A DNA stretch of 64,000 bases from JABDBL01 sp963845445 (GCA_963845445.1 CAWJSE010000002.1:3224001-3288000); one strand, 5' to 3'; shown: positions 1-8,420, counted from the first letter of the stretch. Notes: generated from the letters alone by a model not told the origin. Made by a program: numbers and translations.

Positions 1-43
1 TGGCACGGTGAAGGATGAATATTCACCGTGCCAGGACGTTTTT
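1..43 (+). terminator. Rho-independent terminator of an off-window gene
   Basis: Perfect 12-bp inverted repeat TGGCACGGTGAA / TTCACCGTGCCA (1-12 and 22-33) followed by five T at 39-43. It would end a plus-strand gene lying before the window. Confidence 0.75.
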
Positions 44-130
44 AACCGGTGCCAACTGCCGTCCTCCTTCAATCCAGAGAGAGATAAAAGTTGGTTCCGT
101 GGACGCGACCGTCTGCGGTGCTTCAGCGAT

Positions 131-170
131 TGCCCTGTCTCAAACAAAACAGGGCAGGTCTTTCAATTTT
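131..170 (+). promoter_or_regulatory. Leader hairpin before the 181-2061 gene
   Basis: Arms TGCCCTGT (131-138) and ACAGGGCA (149-156) are followed by a T-rich stretch (TCTTTCAATTTT), ending just before the AGGGTG ribosome site of the gene at 181. It could be an attenuator or a terminator. No antiterminator fold was identified. Confidence 0.45.
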
Positions 171-180
171 AGGGTGAACC

Positions 181-2061
181 ATGTTCAAGTTCAAGTCAAT
201 GTTCGGTCAGTTCAAGGCTCTGGCAACGGCAACCAGTCTGGTTGCCGTCCTCGCGCCCGTTATGCCTGGGTGCCAGCAGGATTTCGGCGGACACGGACAA
301 CAAGTCCCGAACAAGAAGAAGGCAGCGGCGCAGCCGCTCCCCTCTGAACAGCCGCTCTCCCCCGACCAATTGGCGGCTCTGGTTCAGGAGTCGGATGCTT
401 TCTTCGCTCGTGCCGGCGGTGTCAAGATTGCCACTCCAGCCTCCGCCGAAGGTGTAGCCACTGCGGACAAGAAGGCTGCACCAGTCCCCGCCAAAGCTAC
501 ACCCGCTCCCGATAAGAAGGTCGTACCCGCCATCGCCAAGGACGGTGCTCCTGCGCCGGTCAGTGATACTCCCTCTGTTCTCATCGAAGAGTGGGAGCAA
601 GAAGGCGTGCGGGATACCCGGATTCTTGCAACGATTCCGGAAGAACCGGCTAGCGTTTCTCGAGTCAAGTTTTTGCGCCGCCGCGGGGTGGCGTGGATCA
701 TGACGTCCAAGGGCAAGGGTAGCAAGGATGCTGACTCTGTTTACTCAGAAGCCGAGAAAGTTCTCGCCGAAGTCAGGACTGCCAAGGGAGTCACCGACGA
801 CCAGTACGGCACAATGATGGCGACAATTTTGAAGGAAAGGGGCGACAATGCCACCCTTCAGGGCGAGACCGAGTTCGCTCTCAGCCTTCTCCTCAGAGCC
901 CTCAAGTTCGCTCAGTCCTGCAGCCTCGCGGGACAATTAGGCGAAGCCACTATCGAGGAAAGAATTACCGGCATCTTCTTCCGTGCTGAGGAGTGGCAGA
1001 AGGCGCTGAACCATGCTCCCAGCGCTGTGGCAATCATGCTGCCGCTCTCGGTGCAACCCGATTTCGATCAAGGGGCGCTGCGAGCCGCCATATGGGCCGC
1101 AGCCATTTCCAAGTCTCGTCTCGCTCAGAACGCCGAAGCGGAATTTAGCCTATTCCTCACGGTAGTCGGCAAGGACATTACGCCTCATGATGAGGCCGAT
1201 GTTTATCGAGAGGTTGCTCTAAACATCGGTGAGGTGTCCGAGCGGGTATGGAAGGAAAGCAGTGCTATCCCAGAGAATTTGGTGGCGGCGAACTTGACTC
1301 TCAAGGCCGCGCGCATCAAAGCGCACAGCTATATCACCCGCGCCCGGGAGATCATCGACCAGTCCAAGCTGGTCCAGGACAATGAAGAGAAATTCGCTAT
1401 CTACATTGACCTGGCTATGAGTTACTGGCGCGGTGACTTGATCCCCGAAGCCGACAAGACGTTTAAGGAGGCCATCGTCGTGGCGCTCCAAGCGCCGCAA
1501 TTTGGCAAGAATTCGCCGGGGCTCATTCCTGTGCGCCAACGCTATGCGGCGATGCTCAAGGCGCTGGGCCGGGACGCCGCTGCTGGCGCTCAACTTGCCG
1601 AAGTGGAGCGAATCGTTCGTTTCCACCGTAAGTGGAACTCCGACGATACCATCCTCGCTGGGATAGCGATCGTCACCCTCCTCATCTTGTTGGGGGTGCT
1701 CGTCTCGATGGTCTGGCGAATCCGCGTCGTTCGCCGCCAGTTCTGGTCGACCCGCACCGTGAACAACCTCGTCGCCCAATGGCTCGGCGATCCGAAGTTG
1801 GAAATGGTTGAATTTAGATACAGTAAACGTGTAGAACGGATGGATCCCGATGCCGCCATCTACGGCGCCAGGCGAGTGATCGCAGGAGAATGGGTCGACG
1901 GACTGGGGGTTTTCCCCGGAATGGAGGAACAGGCCCAGCAATTCCTGCGGGACTTTGCTGATATCGGTGAAATGCCACACTCGGTTGGCATCGGGACGGT
2001 CTTCGTTTACACTTTGACCCGCCCGCAATTGGAAGCGCGTTACGGGGGCGATGATGCGTAA
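181..2061 (+). CDS. Membrane-anchored helical-repeat protein, putative lipoprotein
   Basis: A 626-residue GC-rich protein of unknown function. The N-terminus has a hydrophobic stretch ending in VMPGC (Cys at about residue 31), a plausible lipobox. A Pro/Ala/Lys-rich linker follows (about 40-120), then an alpha-helical region (about 170-490) with TPR-like spacing. A strong membrane segment (about 500-522, AIVTLLILLGVLVSMVW) and a cytoplasmic-looking tail of about 100 residues end the protein. I chose ATG 181, preceded by AGGGTG. It starts the first GC-rich island and is followed by the IS-interrupted gene at 2210. The TPR reading is inferred from helix periodicity. A lipobox plus an internal membrane span is odd, so the N-terminus might instead be a plain signal peptide. 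Confidence 0.75.
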   Translation: MFKFKSMFGQFKALATATSLVAVLAPVMPGCQQDFGGHGQQVPNKKKAAAQPLPSEQPLSPDQLAALVQESDAFFARAGGVKIATPASAEGVATADKKAAPVPAKATPAPDKKVVPAIAKDGAPAPVSDTPSVLIEEWEQEGVRDTRILATIPEEPASVSRVKFLRRRGVAWIMTSKGKGSKDADSVYSEAEKVLAEVRTAKGVTDDQYGTMMATILKERGDNATLQGETEFALSLLLRALKFAQSCSLAGQLGEATIEERITGIFFRAEEWQKALNHAPSAVAIMLPLSVQPDFDQGALRAAIWAAAISKSRLAQNAEAEFSLFLTVVGKDITPHDEADVYREVALNIGEVSERVWKESSAIPENLVAANLTLKAARIKAHSYITRAREIIDQSKLVQDNEEKFAIYIDLAMSYWRGDLIPEADKTFKEAIVVALQAPQFGKNSPGLIPVRQRYAAMLKALGRDAAAGAQLAEVERIVRFHRKWNSDDTILAGIAIVTLLILLGVLVSMVWRIRVVRRQFWSTRTVNNLVAQWLGDPKLEMVEFRYSKRVERMDPDAAIYGARRVIAGEWVDGLGVFPGMEEQAQQFLRDFADIGEMPHSVGIGTVFVYTLTRPQLEARYGGDDA

Positions 2062-2126
2062 TCCCCGATCGAGCGTCCGCAGAGGACCGCCACCAGGCTT
2101 CGTTTGCGGCGCTAATTAACAACAAT

Positions 2127-2172
2127 GGCTATGCGCCTGACACGGATATTCTCCGCGCCAGGCACGCTAGCC
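2127..2172 (+). promoter_or_regulatory. Nested hairpin in leader of the split gene
   Basis: GGCTA (2127-2131) pairs with TAGCC (2168-2172), and inside it GCCTG (2135-2139) pairs with CAGGC (2159-2163). It lies between the gene ending at 2061 and the ribosome site AAGGGA (2195-2200) of the next gene, so it is a terminator-like or leader structure. Confidence 0.4.
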
Positions 2173-2343
2173 TCCGGTCTTACCACAACAATCTAAGGGA
2201 GCACCGCTCATGCCATCAGAATTCAACCTGCCAGTTTTCCTTCACCCCGGTCAAGGGATTTATGTCGAGGGCCCCAATGACGGTGGACTTCTCTTCGCCG
2301 TCTGTGTCCTGTTCTTTCCTGACCGCAGTCTTCGCCTTGGTTT

Positions 2344-3880
2344 GATAAAGCAACTAATTTTCTGTAAATGTTTGACTTAGTACCTTCTGATTTTTGATTT
2401 TGTATTATCTTTTTTTTGTTTTTACGTATTTGATCTTTTAAAAGGTTGGCCCGCCTTGTTTTCCATGCAGGCAGACAAGCCTAACTGAGCCACCCAGTGT
2501 AAAGCACCAAGCAGCTTCGCTGTGGCTTCGCCAGTGCTTGACACCGGGGCCCTTGGCTTCAGCTATTCAAGCATGTACCGCATGGGGCTGCGGCGGGCTC
2601 TTTATTCAGGTGCAGGCAAATATCTATTTTTTTCAGTTATCCAGTCATCTGACACCTCCATTATTACTGCTGTTATTAAACGAAGACAAGACGCTTCATT
2701 TGGAAACAATGTAGCTACTCTTGTTCTTCTATTTATTTCTCTGTTGAGCCGCTCCAGTAAATTAACTGTGCGGAATTTTTTCCAACAAAAAGTAGGAAAA
2801 GAAAAGAAAGTTAGACCTTCAGGCAAGTTTGTCTCCATCCAATCAGCCAGAGCTGGTGCTGATTTCTCATAGGTACTTATTGCTTGTTTCAATAATCTAT
2901 CTGCTTCTTCTTTTTTAGGGGCATTAAAAATAGCTCTAATATCTGCTGCTACTTGTTCCTTCATATCTTTTTTCGGTATATATTTCTGAGCATTTTGTTG
3001 TAAATGAAATTGACAACGTTGCCATGGCGTACCGCCAAAAACAGCTTTCCTAGCAGCCTTTAGCCCTTCATGGCTGTCGCTAATTATTAGCTCAATACCA
3101 TGTAAACCTCTTTCGTGCAGGTTGCGCAAGAAGCTTCGCCAATGTGCTTCTGATTCTGATAAAGAAACAGAAATACCTAAAAGCTCTCTTCTACCATCTG
3201 CATTAACACCGGCAGCAATTAGAACAGCACAATCTCTAACAATGCCGCCATGTCTTACTTTCTCGTAGCGAGCATCCAGATATACAAATTTAAAAAGACC
3301 TAAAGGTCGATTGCGCCAGGCTTCCAAGAACTCGTCTAATTCTTTAGTCATGCGGCTGACTTCAGATGTGCTGATATCAAAGCCGCACATCTTTTCGACA
3401 ATCTCAGTTACTTTTCTAGTTGATACTCCTTGCACGTACATCTCAGCTAAAGCTAGTCGTAGCGCTCTTTCAGAGCGCATACCTTTTTCTAGACAGTTTG
3501 GATAGAAGTCACCTTCTCGTACTTGGGGTACAAGAAGATTTAATTCACCAAGCCTAGATTTAACTGTCTTAGGCTTAAATCCATTAGCATGGCCATTTCT
3601 TTCTTCTGTACGTTCATATGGCTCAGCTTTTAAATGCTTCTGTCGTTCTAGCAACATCGCAGAATTGATTAAAAATGCCAAAGCATCATTAGAAGAGTCG
3701 AGACCTTGATTAATTAACACTTCTAGAATTTCCTTTAATGTACTATTCTTTAATTGGGTCATTGGTTTATTCCTCCTAGTCTTGTTAACCAGAAGGGTAA
3801 ATCTGTGGCCCTTTTTTTCTGTCTTAAATCTGACAGATCTAAAAAAGGTCTAGAATTTACAGAAACAATGATGCACTAAC
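2344..3880 (-). mobile_element. IS256-family insertion sequence, copy 1
   Basis: A complete element on the minus strand. Imperfect terminal repeats of about 26 bp share TTTCTGTAAAT and outer bases: GTTAGTGCATCATT... on the transposase 5' side and GATAAAGCAACTAA... on the other. The target duplication TGGTTTGA (2338-2345 and 3881-3888) includes the GA counted here as the last two bases of the element, so the exact left end is ambiguous by 2 bp. The second copy is at 47702-49240 and differs by scattered substitutions. The element is AT-rich like the backbone but sits in a GC-rich gene. Confidence 0.9.
2602..3762 (-). CDS. IS256-family (mutator-type) transposase
   Basis: A 386-residue transposase, the usual length for IS256. 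It has the mutator-type core with candidate catalytic aspartates in FVYLDARYEKVRHGG and in ISDSHEGLKAARKAV, and the acidic position in the C-terminal LLERLNREINRRTR segment. ATG 3762 sits inside the element after a purine-rich ribosome site (AGGAGGAATAAACC). The frame is intact, unlike copy 2, which lacks one A in the run encoding PKKEEAD. It catalyses cut-and-paste or circle-mediated movement of this element and could mobilise copy 2 in trans, since their terminal repeats are nearly the same. Confidence 0.95.
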   Translation of the reverse strand: MTQLKNSTLKEILEVLINQGLDSSNDALAFLINSAMLLERQKHLKAEPYERTEERNGHANGFKPKTVKSRLGELNLLVPQVREGDFYPNCLEKGMRSERALRLALAEMYVQGVSTRKVTEIVEKMCGFDISTSEVSRMTKELDEFLEAWRNRPLGLFKFVYLDARYEKVRHGGIVRDCAVLIAAGVNADGRRELLGISVSLSESEAHWRSFLRNLHERGLHGIELIISDSHEGLKAARKAVFGGTPWQRCQFHLQQNAQKYIPKKDMKEQVAADIRAIFNAPKKEEADRLLKQAISTYEKSAPALADWMETNLPEGLTFFSFPTFCWKKFRTVNLLERLNREINRRTRVATLFPNEASCLRLITAVIMEVSDDWITEKNRYLPAPE

Positions 3881-4128
3881 TGGTTTGACAGACAGTGAGC
3901 CGTCGCTGATATGGTCGCCGAGCACGGCGATCGAGTCCATCTGGCCGCACGGCAACCCGTCTGCGTGGTTGTTGCCGACCGGGCACCTGGCTTTCGAGTT
4001 CGGGCCCTTCGATCCCGACACCGCGGCCCTGCCGGTTCGCTCGGCTCCGGATTTCGATTTCAGCGAGCTTTTCGCGGTATCCGCCGCGGAGCTCTAACCG
4101 ACGGCGCGCCGTCAACCACACACAACCA

Positions 4129-4182
4129 GGGAGAGCCGCACACGCCTGCGGGTCGCGCGCGGCTCTTCCCCTTTCTCAATTT
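4129..4182 (+). terminator. Terminator after the split gene
   Basis: Arms GGGAGAGCCGC (4129-4139) and GCGGCTCTTCCC (4159-4170) are followed by CTTTCTCAATTTC. A 12-bp palindrome ACGGCGCGCCGT lies just before it (4101-4112). Confidence 0.7.
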
Positions 4183-4211
4183 CGTCCGTTTCCTCTGACA
4201 CTGACAATACC

Positions 4212-4718
4212 ATGCAACTGACTTTTCGCGCCGGTGTTCGTCCCGCCGAAGCCAAATCCCGACTCGTCAGCCGCGCCTTGTGGTTCGCCTTTTTCTGCCT
4301 GGCTGTTGTGGCAGCAATTGGCTGGAAAAGCGGGACGGACGGAGGTTTCTCGCTGGCGATTGTTACACTCAGCACCGCCACTGTTGTTCTCATGTTTGAG
4401 CAACGGGTGACGGTGGCCAGAGAAAATTATATCGCAGCCTGTGTGAAGCAGAAGATGGCGGGGAAAAGCGATGAGGATGAGGCGCCACCTCTACAGATAT
4501 GGGGCGACTGGATCCAGGCTACCAAGACTGGCCTCCTCTTTGCTCTGCTCATGATGCTAATGCGCGGCATTGCTGGCAGGAGCTCCATGACCGTCATCAC
4601 CATTACGGCTTGTCAGCTTCAGGCGGCCGTGAATGTGGGCAATGCATTATACCTCGCTAGGGGTAATAAGAAGCTGCTGAACGCTCTTGAGCGCAGCCGC
4701 CTAAAAGGAGCGCGCTAG
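4212..4718 (+). CDS. Small integral membrane protein, unknown
   Basis: A 168-residue GC-rich protein with about four membrane segments: ALWFAFFCLAVVAAIGW (about 23-39), FSLAIVTLSTATVVLMF (about 46-62), TGLLFALLMMLMRGI (about 107-121) and a weaker one near 126-146. A charged loop (about 75-100, KMAGKSDEDEA) separates the halves. No family was recognised. ATG 4212 follows the terminator of the preceding gene without a strong ribosome site, so the start is less certain than the frame. A strong terminator follows at 4751. Confidence 0.7.
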   Translation: MQLTFRAGVRPAEAKSRLVSRALWFAFFCLAVVAAIGWKSGTDGGFSLAIVTLSTATVVLMFEQRVTVARENYIAACVKQKMAGKSDEDEAPPLQIWGDWIQATKTGLLFALLMMLMRGIAGRSSMTVITITACQLQAAVNVGNALYLARGNKKLLNALERSRLKGAR

Positions 4719-4750
4719 CTGAGTCAGAGCTCTCACCACCATCTGTTTAC

Positions 4751-4800
4751 AGATAGACCCGGTCGTCGCGACGCCACCTAATCGGGTCTATCTATTTTCG
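4751..4800 (+). terminator. Terminator closing the first GC-rich island
   Basis: AGATAGACCCG (4751-4761) pairs with CGGGTCTATCT (4783-4793) and is followed by ATTTTC. Composition becomes AT-rich within about 50 bp downstream. Confidence 0.8.
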
Positions 4801-4838
4801 AATCAGGGCTGTCACCGGATGTGATATCAGAAAATCCT

Positions 4839-5174
4839 CTACCGTGCCATTTTGACTGCGCCTTCAATATTGATTCTTACTATTGTTTTGCCATTTTGGC
4901 TTTCAATTGACTTTAAAGTGCCCATGGCTACTTCGCCCCAATGACCAGGAATAGGCACCATGCCTTCAGCAGGTTGACAAACTTTCACATTATTGTCTTT
5001 TTGATTTTTTTTATTTACCGAGCCCTCTACCTCCACCACCAGAGTTGTCAAGCCGGCAGAATATTTATATTGGTTAAGTAAATTGCCTTGACCAATAATT
5101 TCCCAGTTCTGGTTTTTAGTATTGGTACCTTCTCCCCATTCTAATAAACGAACAGGTTTACCCAATCTAATCAT
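4839..5174 (-). CDS. Hypothetical AT-rich protein
   Basis: A protein of about 111 residues. ATG 5174 is favoured because GGGGGC lies 5-6 nt upstream; a start 12 nt earlier is possible. It is beta-rich and polar, beginning MIRLGKPVRLLEWGEGTN, with no membrane segment or known motif. The stop codon lies only about 40 bp from the terminator of the GC-rich island, so the island boundary falls at its 3' end. Confidence 0.6.
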   Translation of the reverse strand: MIRLGKPVRLLEWGEGTNTKNQNWEIIGQGNLLNQYKYSAGLTTLVVEVEGSVNKKNQKDNNVKVCQPAEGMVPIPGHWGEVAMGTLKSIESQNGKTIVRINIEGAVKMAR

Positions 5175-5368
5175 TGTTGCCCCCATATGAAAACCAATAA
5201 ATTAGCATGTCAAAGAGCATAGCATATTGGCAATTTCAGCCGCCTCTACCTAACGCAATTTGTACTAACGAAAGCCAAAACCCATATGCAGGACTGAGTT
5301 AGAGGAGGATGCATCTAAAACTTTTTTAGAGTACCATGGAATGCTAAAGAGAAAAGCAGCCGGTTTTC

Positions 5369-5428
5369 TTGTGTGACGTCTTGTGTGATGCTATGTGTGA
5401 TATAATGTGTGGACATTTGTGTAATGGT
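5369..5428 (+). promoter_or_regulatory. Five tandem 12-bp repeats, putative vapBC operator
   Basis: Five contiguous 12-bp units begin at 5369, 5381, 5393, 5405 and 5417. Each carries GTGTGA or a one-base variant at the same place (5371, 5383, 5395, 5407, 5419), and the consensus is roughly TTGTGTGATGCT. The array ends 24 bp before the VapB start at 5453. An exact 12-bp period places identical contacts about one helical turn apart, as expected for cooperative binding by an antitoxin. Confidence 0.8.
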
Positions 5429-5452
5429 GGTTTAATCTGAGGTACAAGCGCA

Positions 5453-5650
5453 ATGGCTAGCAATTTAGATATTGACCAGACTTTGCTAAACGAAGCTTTG
5501 CGCTTGAGCAAATTGAAAACCAAGCGAGAAACAGTAAATTTAGCCCTGTCTGAGTATATAAAGCGCAGAAAGCAAAAGGAAATTCTCTCTAGCTTCGGCA
5601 AGATTGAGTTTGAGGCAAAATACAATTATAAACACTTACGCGGCAGATGA
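5453..5650 (+). CDS. vapB: VapB-type antitoxin (ribbon-helix-helix)
   Basis: A 65-residue protein with the pattern of VapB antitoxins of the VapB/DUF2191 type: DIDQTLLNEALRLSKLKTKRETVNLALSEYIKRRKQKEIL (about 6-45) forms the ribbon-helix-helix DNA-binding dimer unit. The C-terminal tail (SSFGKIEFEAKYNYKHLRGR) should wrap the toxin. Its TGA overlaps the toxin ATG (ATGA, 5647-5650), indicating translational coupling. It probably autoregulates through the 12-bp tandem repeats just upstream. Confidence 0.9.
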   Translation: MASNLDIDQTLLNEALRLSKLKTKRETVNLALSEYIKRRKQKEILSSFGKIEFEAKYNYKHLRGR

Positions 5651-6063
5651 GTTTTTTAGTTGATACTTCCGTTTGGTCACTAGCTTTCAGGCGAAAGACA
5701 ATCGCAGAAGATGCTTATAGTAAAGTTTTGCGAGAACTGATTGAGTCTGGACAAGACATTTTTCTCATCGGTATCATTTTGCAAGAAATCTTGCAAGGCA
5801 TCGCTCGCCCTGAACAATTTGAATCATTGAGAAAATTACTATCTGTTTATACCTTAATTGAGCCTGATCGCAAGGATTATGAGGATGCGGCCAATCTAAG
5901 AAATTTATGCAGACGGAAGGGAGTACAGGCCAGTAGCATAGATTTTTTGATCGCTACAGTTGCCATCAATCATAAATGTTATTTGCTAAGTTCCGACGGG
6001 GACTTTGAAAACATAGCCACACAATGTGATTTAAAGTTGGTTCACAAAGGGGCACTCCGTTGA
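5647..6063 (+). CDS. vapC: VapC-type PIN-domain ribonuclease toxin
   Basis: A 138-residue PIN-domain protein. Candidate metal-binding acidic residues are Asp6 (FLVDTSVW), Glu47 (IILQEILQG), Asp99 (SSIDFLIA) and Asp117 or Asp119 (SSDGDFENIA), matching the four-acid site of VapC RNases. VapC toxins cleave tRNA or rRNA and are held inactive by the cognate VapB, encoded directly upstream with a 4-bp overlap. The length is normal and the frame intact. Confidence 0.92.
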   Translation: MSFLVDTSVWSLAFRRKTIAEDAYSKVLRELIESGQDIFLIGIILQEILQGIARPEQFESLRKLLSVYTLIEPDRKDYEDAANLRNLCRRKGVQASSIDFLIATVAINHKCYLLSSDGDFENIATQCDLKLVHKGALR

Positions 6064-6114
6064 AACAATTTTTATGATGCACTTGGCGCATGCAAGCTGA
6101 GGGCTTACCTCAGG

Positions 6115-7575
6115 CTAACGAAAGCCAAAACCCATACCCATGCCGCCCATTGAAAATCCTGAGCCTGCGCCTGCGCCATAAGGCGATCCAAAGGGATACA
6201 TATTATTGTAATAGCTATTGTAATTGTTATAGCTGTTAGGACTGATGCCGTAGGGAGACATATTGCGACCACCATATACGGTGCCGGTGTTTGGATTGAT
6301 AACAGTACCGGTACTGGGATTAACGAGCATGCCGGTATTAGGGTCCATAACGTATTGTCCACTTTGCATAGGATAGCCGCCTTGCATACCGCCGCCAGAG
6401 AGCATATTGCCTAATTGATTTAGCAGTTTGTTCAAATTACTGTGTGACTTTTGAATGGAATTTAAAGAATTAGGATCGGTATTATCAGCAAGATTATTAT
6501 CCGGCTGAATATTATAAATTTTGGCTAAGTGCTGCAATTCTTCCTGACGTATAGGTACTTTTGCCAAAAGTATATTTACTCGCTCGGGCAAGGATTTATC
6601 CACAGCAGGTTTTTGTTCCGGAAAAATAGTTGACTCTAATCTGTTCACCCGAGCAGGCAAAGGATCATGCTCATAACTTTTGCCAAAAACTTCATGCTCA
6701 AGAGCTGTTACTTGTTGACTCAAACCAAAGCTTTTAATCGATATGCCACCTTTTTTTACTCCTCCTTCATCAGGGAAGTATGGGCTGGCAAAAGAATTCT
6801 GAGATGGTGCATAGGGAGTGAGTGAGCCAGTCGCTCCTTGTTGCAGGTCTTTGTAAGTATCGGGCTGTCCAAAACCTGAATTGGCCAAGCTGCGTCCCGA
6901 GGGGGTTCTCCCTAGCGTGTCCTCATCATCTTCTATCCAGTCATTAAGGCTGCCTGGTTTACGGGTTATATCAATGCCTGTTGCTGTTTTTAATTTATCA
7001 ACTCGATCGCTTAAATCATCAGATCTTGAAACAGAGCCCAATACTTTCTTTTCCAGTCGAGCCAGTCTATCTTGAATGGGCTCCTGTGAATGATCTTTAC
7101 CCAGCAATTTAGTCTCCATTGCGGTGACGGCTGGATAACTACCTATACCAACGCTTTTATCTTCATCATTATCCTGAGCAATATTGTCTGCCTTTTTAGC
7201 TTTTTTGTTGCTGTCCGCACTGGTTTGAGGACTGGCATTGTCCGCACTGGCAGTCTCTTTACCACTATTATCAGTAACAGCGCTTACCGGACTATCTAAA
7301 TTAGGCACAGCCTTGACCAAGGCAGAGAGGCGATCAGCCTTGTTACCTTTTTGACTTTCTCCAAATATTAAATTCTCTAGCCGCTCAATGCGATTATCGG
7401 CGCTATCTTTTACATAAGTGTGTTGAAAAAGCTTATTCTCAAGCTTATCAAGCATGGCATCTGTGTCACTGGCGGCAAAACTGCCGCTGCCAAATAAATA
7501 AGCTGCCAAACTAAAAGTGCAGAGGAAAACTCTGATTATATTGCTGATTCTAGTGTGCGTATTTAGCACAAACAT
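6115..7575 (-). CDS. Exported repeat protein with Gly/Asn/Tyr-rich tail
   Basis: A protein of about 486 residues with an N-terminal signal peptide (FLCTFSLAAYLFGSGSFA, cleavage near AASDTD). Three helical repeat units follow the pattern LExxxFG...DRxxRLExxxFG...DRVxxL (about residues 40-100, 150-200 and 275-345). The C-terminus (about 400-486) is low complexity: four NPxTG or DPNTG steps (PNTGMLVNPSTGTVINPNTG), then a Tyr/Asn/Gly/Met-rich run ending GMGFGFR. No enzyme motif was seen. Surface or envelope location is likely. ATG 7575 is preferred to the more upstream GTG because it leads straight into the signal peptide. Confidence 0.8.
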   Translation of the reverse strand: MFVLNTHTRISNIIRVFLCTFSLAAYLFGSGSFAASDTDAMLDKLENKLFQHTYVKDSADNRIERLENLIFGESQKGNKADRLSALVKAVPNLDSPVSAVTDNSGKETASADNASPQTSADSNKKAKKADNIAQDNDEDKSVGIGSYPAVTAMETKLLGKDHSQEPIQDRLARLEKKVLGSVSRSDDLSDRVDKLKTATGIDITRKPGSLNDWIEDDEDTLGRTPSGRSLANSGFGQPDTYKDLQQGATGSLTPYAPSQNSFASPYFPDEGGVKKGGISIKSFGLSQQVTALEHEVFGKSYEHDPLPARVNRLESTIFPEQKPAVDKSLPERVNILLAKVPIRQEELQHLAKIYNIQPDNNLADNTDPNSLNSIQKSHSNLNKLLNQLGNMLSGGGMQGGYPMQSGQYVMDPNTGMLVNPSTGTVINPNTGTVYGGRNMSPYGISPNSYNNYNSYYNNMYPFGSPYGAGAGSGFSMGGMGMGFGFR

Positions 7576-7758
7576 AATTGATAGACTTAACACCGAATTA
7601 TAGTTGATAGAATAATACAGCTAACACTCATATTACCATTGGCTCGACTAAAAGTAATTGCTCGCCAAGAGGCGATTTGTCGTATTCCTGCATGGTTTAC
7701 TTAACAACTCACCAACCGACCGGCGGCTAACTATATGGATAAGCGCAAAGATTAAAAA

Positions 7759-8070
7759 CTATGCTGCCCGCGATTTTGATTTATTTTTTCGCCGCTTCGC
7801 TACTTTCATGTCTGGACTATCATCTGGTAAGGCGGATATATCTTCTTCTTTAACGGTACTGACAGCAATTGTTTCATCTTTATCATCAAAAAACTCAACT
7901 TCATAGCCAACATAAGGAACATCTGTCGCAATGTTTATCAGCACTATTACACCCGTTTGCCCTTTCTTAACCGTGACGGGTTCGCCAAAAAAGTCATCCT
8001 CAAGCGATTTACGGACAAGAACTACTTCTTGATACATTTTATACTTGGGCTTTAGCATATACGAATTCAC
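7759..8070 (-). CDS. DUF4926-like protein
   Basis: A 103-residue protein. Its core, MYQEVVLVRKSLEDDFFGEPVTVKKGQTGVIVLI..., followed by GYEVEFFDDKDETIAV, has the beta-barrel pattern of DUF4926 proteins. The tail is very basic (KVAKRRKNKSKSRAA). The GTG start at 8070 overlaps the stop of the upstream gene (GTGA, 8067-8070), indicating coupling; an in-frame ATG at 8058 is the alternative. In cyanobacteria DUF4926 genes commonly neighbour DUF6883 genes, as here (recalled, not searched). The pair may be a toxin-antitoxin or immunity pair, which is inference. Confidence 0.75.
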   Translation of the reverse strand: MNSYMLKPKYKMYQEVVLVRKSLEDDFFGEPVTVKKGQTGVIVLINIATDVPYVGYEVEFFDDKDETIAVSTVKEEDISALPDDSPDMKVAKRRKNKSKSRAA

Positions 8071-8420
8071 CTCTTTTTTGGTGGCAATATTGTCAATAAT
8101 CGAATAAAATCATTGCCTTTATCTATCTGCCATCTGGTTCTAATACCATCAATAGTTTTGCCATTGGGTCCGGTTATTGATAAGAGTGAGCTATATTTCT
8201 CTCCGTATTGTGTAGTGATTCTGGATTGCGCCTGCAAGCCATCAAAACGGATTTGTCTTGCCAACAGTTTAACATGGTCAGGATTTTCAGGATTAAATCC
8301 CAATGCCAGCATGAACCATTTACCTTTTGGCCAGCCCTTCTTATGCTCTGGATTAAAGATATATTTGCTCACTTTATCGTAAACACTTTTCCTGGTTTCA
8401 TAACTGATCGTATGCTTCAT
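8067..8420 (-). CDS. DUF6883-like protein
   Basis: A protein of about 117 residues starting MKHTISYETRKSVYDKVSKY (ATG 8420, preceded by GGTGGGAAC). The sequence ...KGWPKGKWFMLALGFNPENPDHVKLLARQI... and the tail ITGPNGKTIDGIRTRWQIDKGNDFIRLLTILP match the pattern of DUF6883. The IDGIRTRWQ and RLLTILP ending is typical of small toxin-like domains. It overlaps the downstream DUF4926 gene by 4 nt. The function is unproven; the two-gene layout suggests a toxin with a partner. Confidence 0.75.
   Translation of the reverse strand: MKHTISYETRKSVYDKVSKYIFNPEHKKGWPKGKWFMLALGFNPENPDHVKLLARQIRFDGLQAQSRITTQYGEKYSSLLSITGPNGKTIDGIRTRWQIDKGNDFIRLLTILPPKKR

Larger units (their letters stand above)
2210..4097 (+). 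pseudogene. GC-rich 114-codon gene split by IS256 copy 1
   Basis: The 5' part (2210-2345, MPSEFNLPVFLHPGQGIY...) has ATG preceded by AAGGGA. The 3' part (3889-4097) continues TDSEPSLIWSPSTAIES... to TAA. Deleting the IS and one copy of the direct repeat TGGTTTGA (2338-2345 and 3881-3888) joins 136 and 209 nt into one 345-nt frame (114 residues plus stop). The product has no family I recognise. It lies between a membrane-anchored protein and a second membrane protein in the same direction, with a terminator hairpin after its stop. The interruption should inactivate it. Confidence 0.85.

Noticed and set aside
1219..2028. 269-codon minus-strand ORF
   Set aside because: It is a shadow of the 181-2061 gene, with no start signal and repeated low-quality composition.
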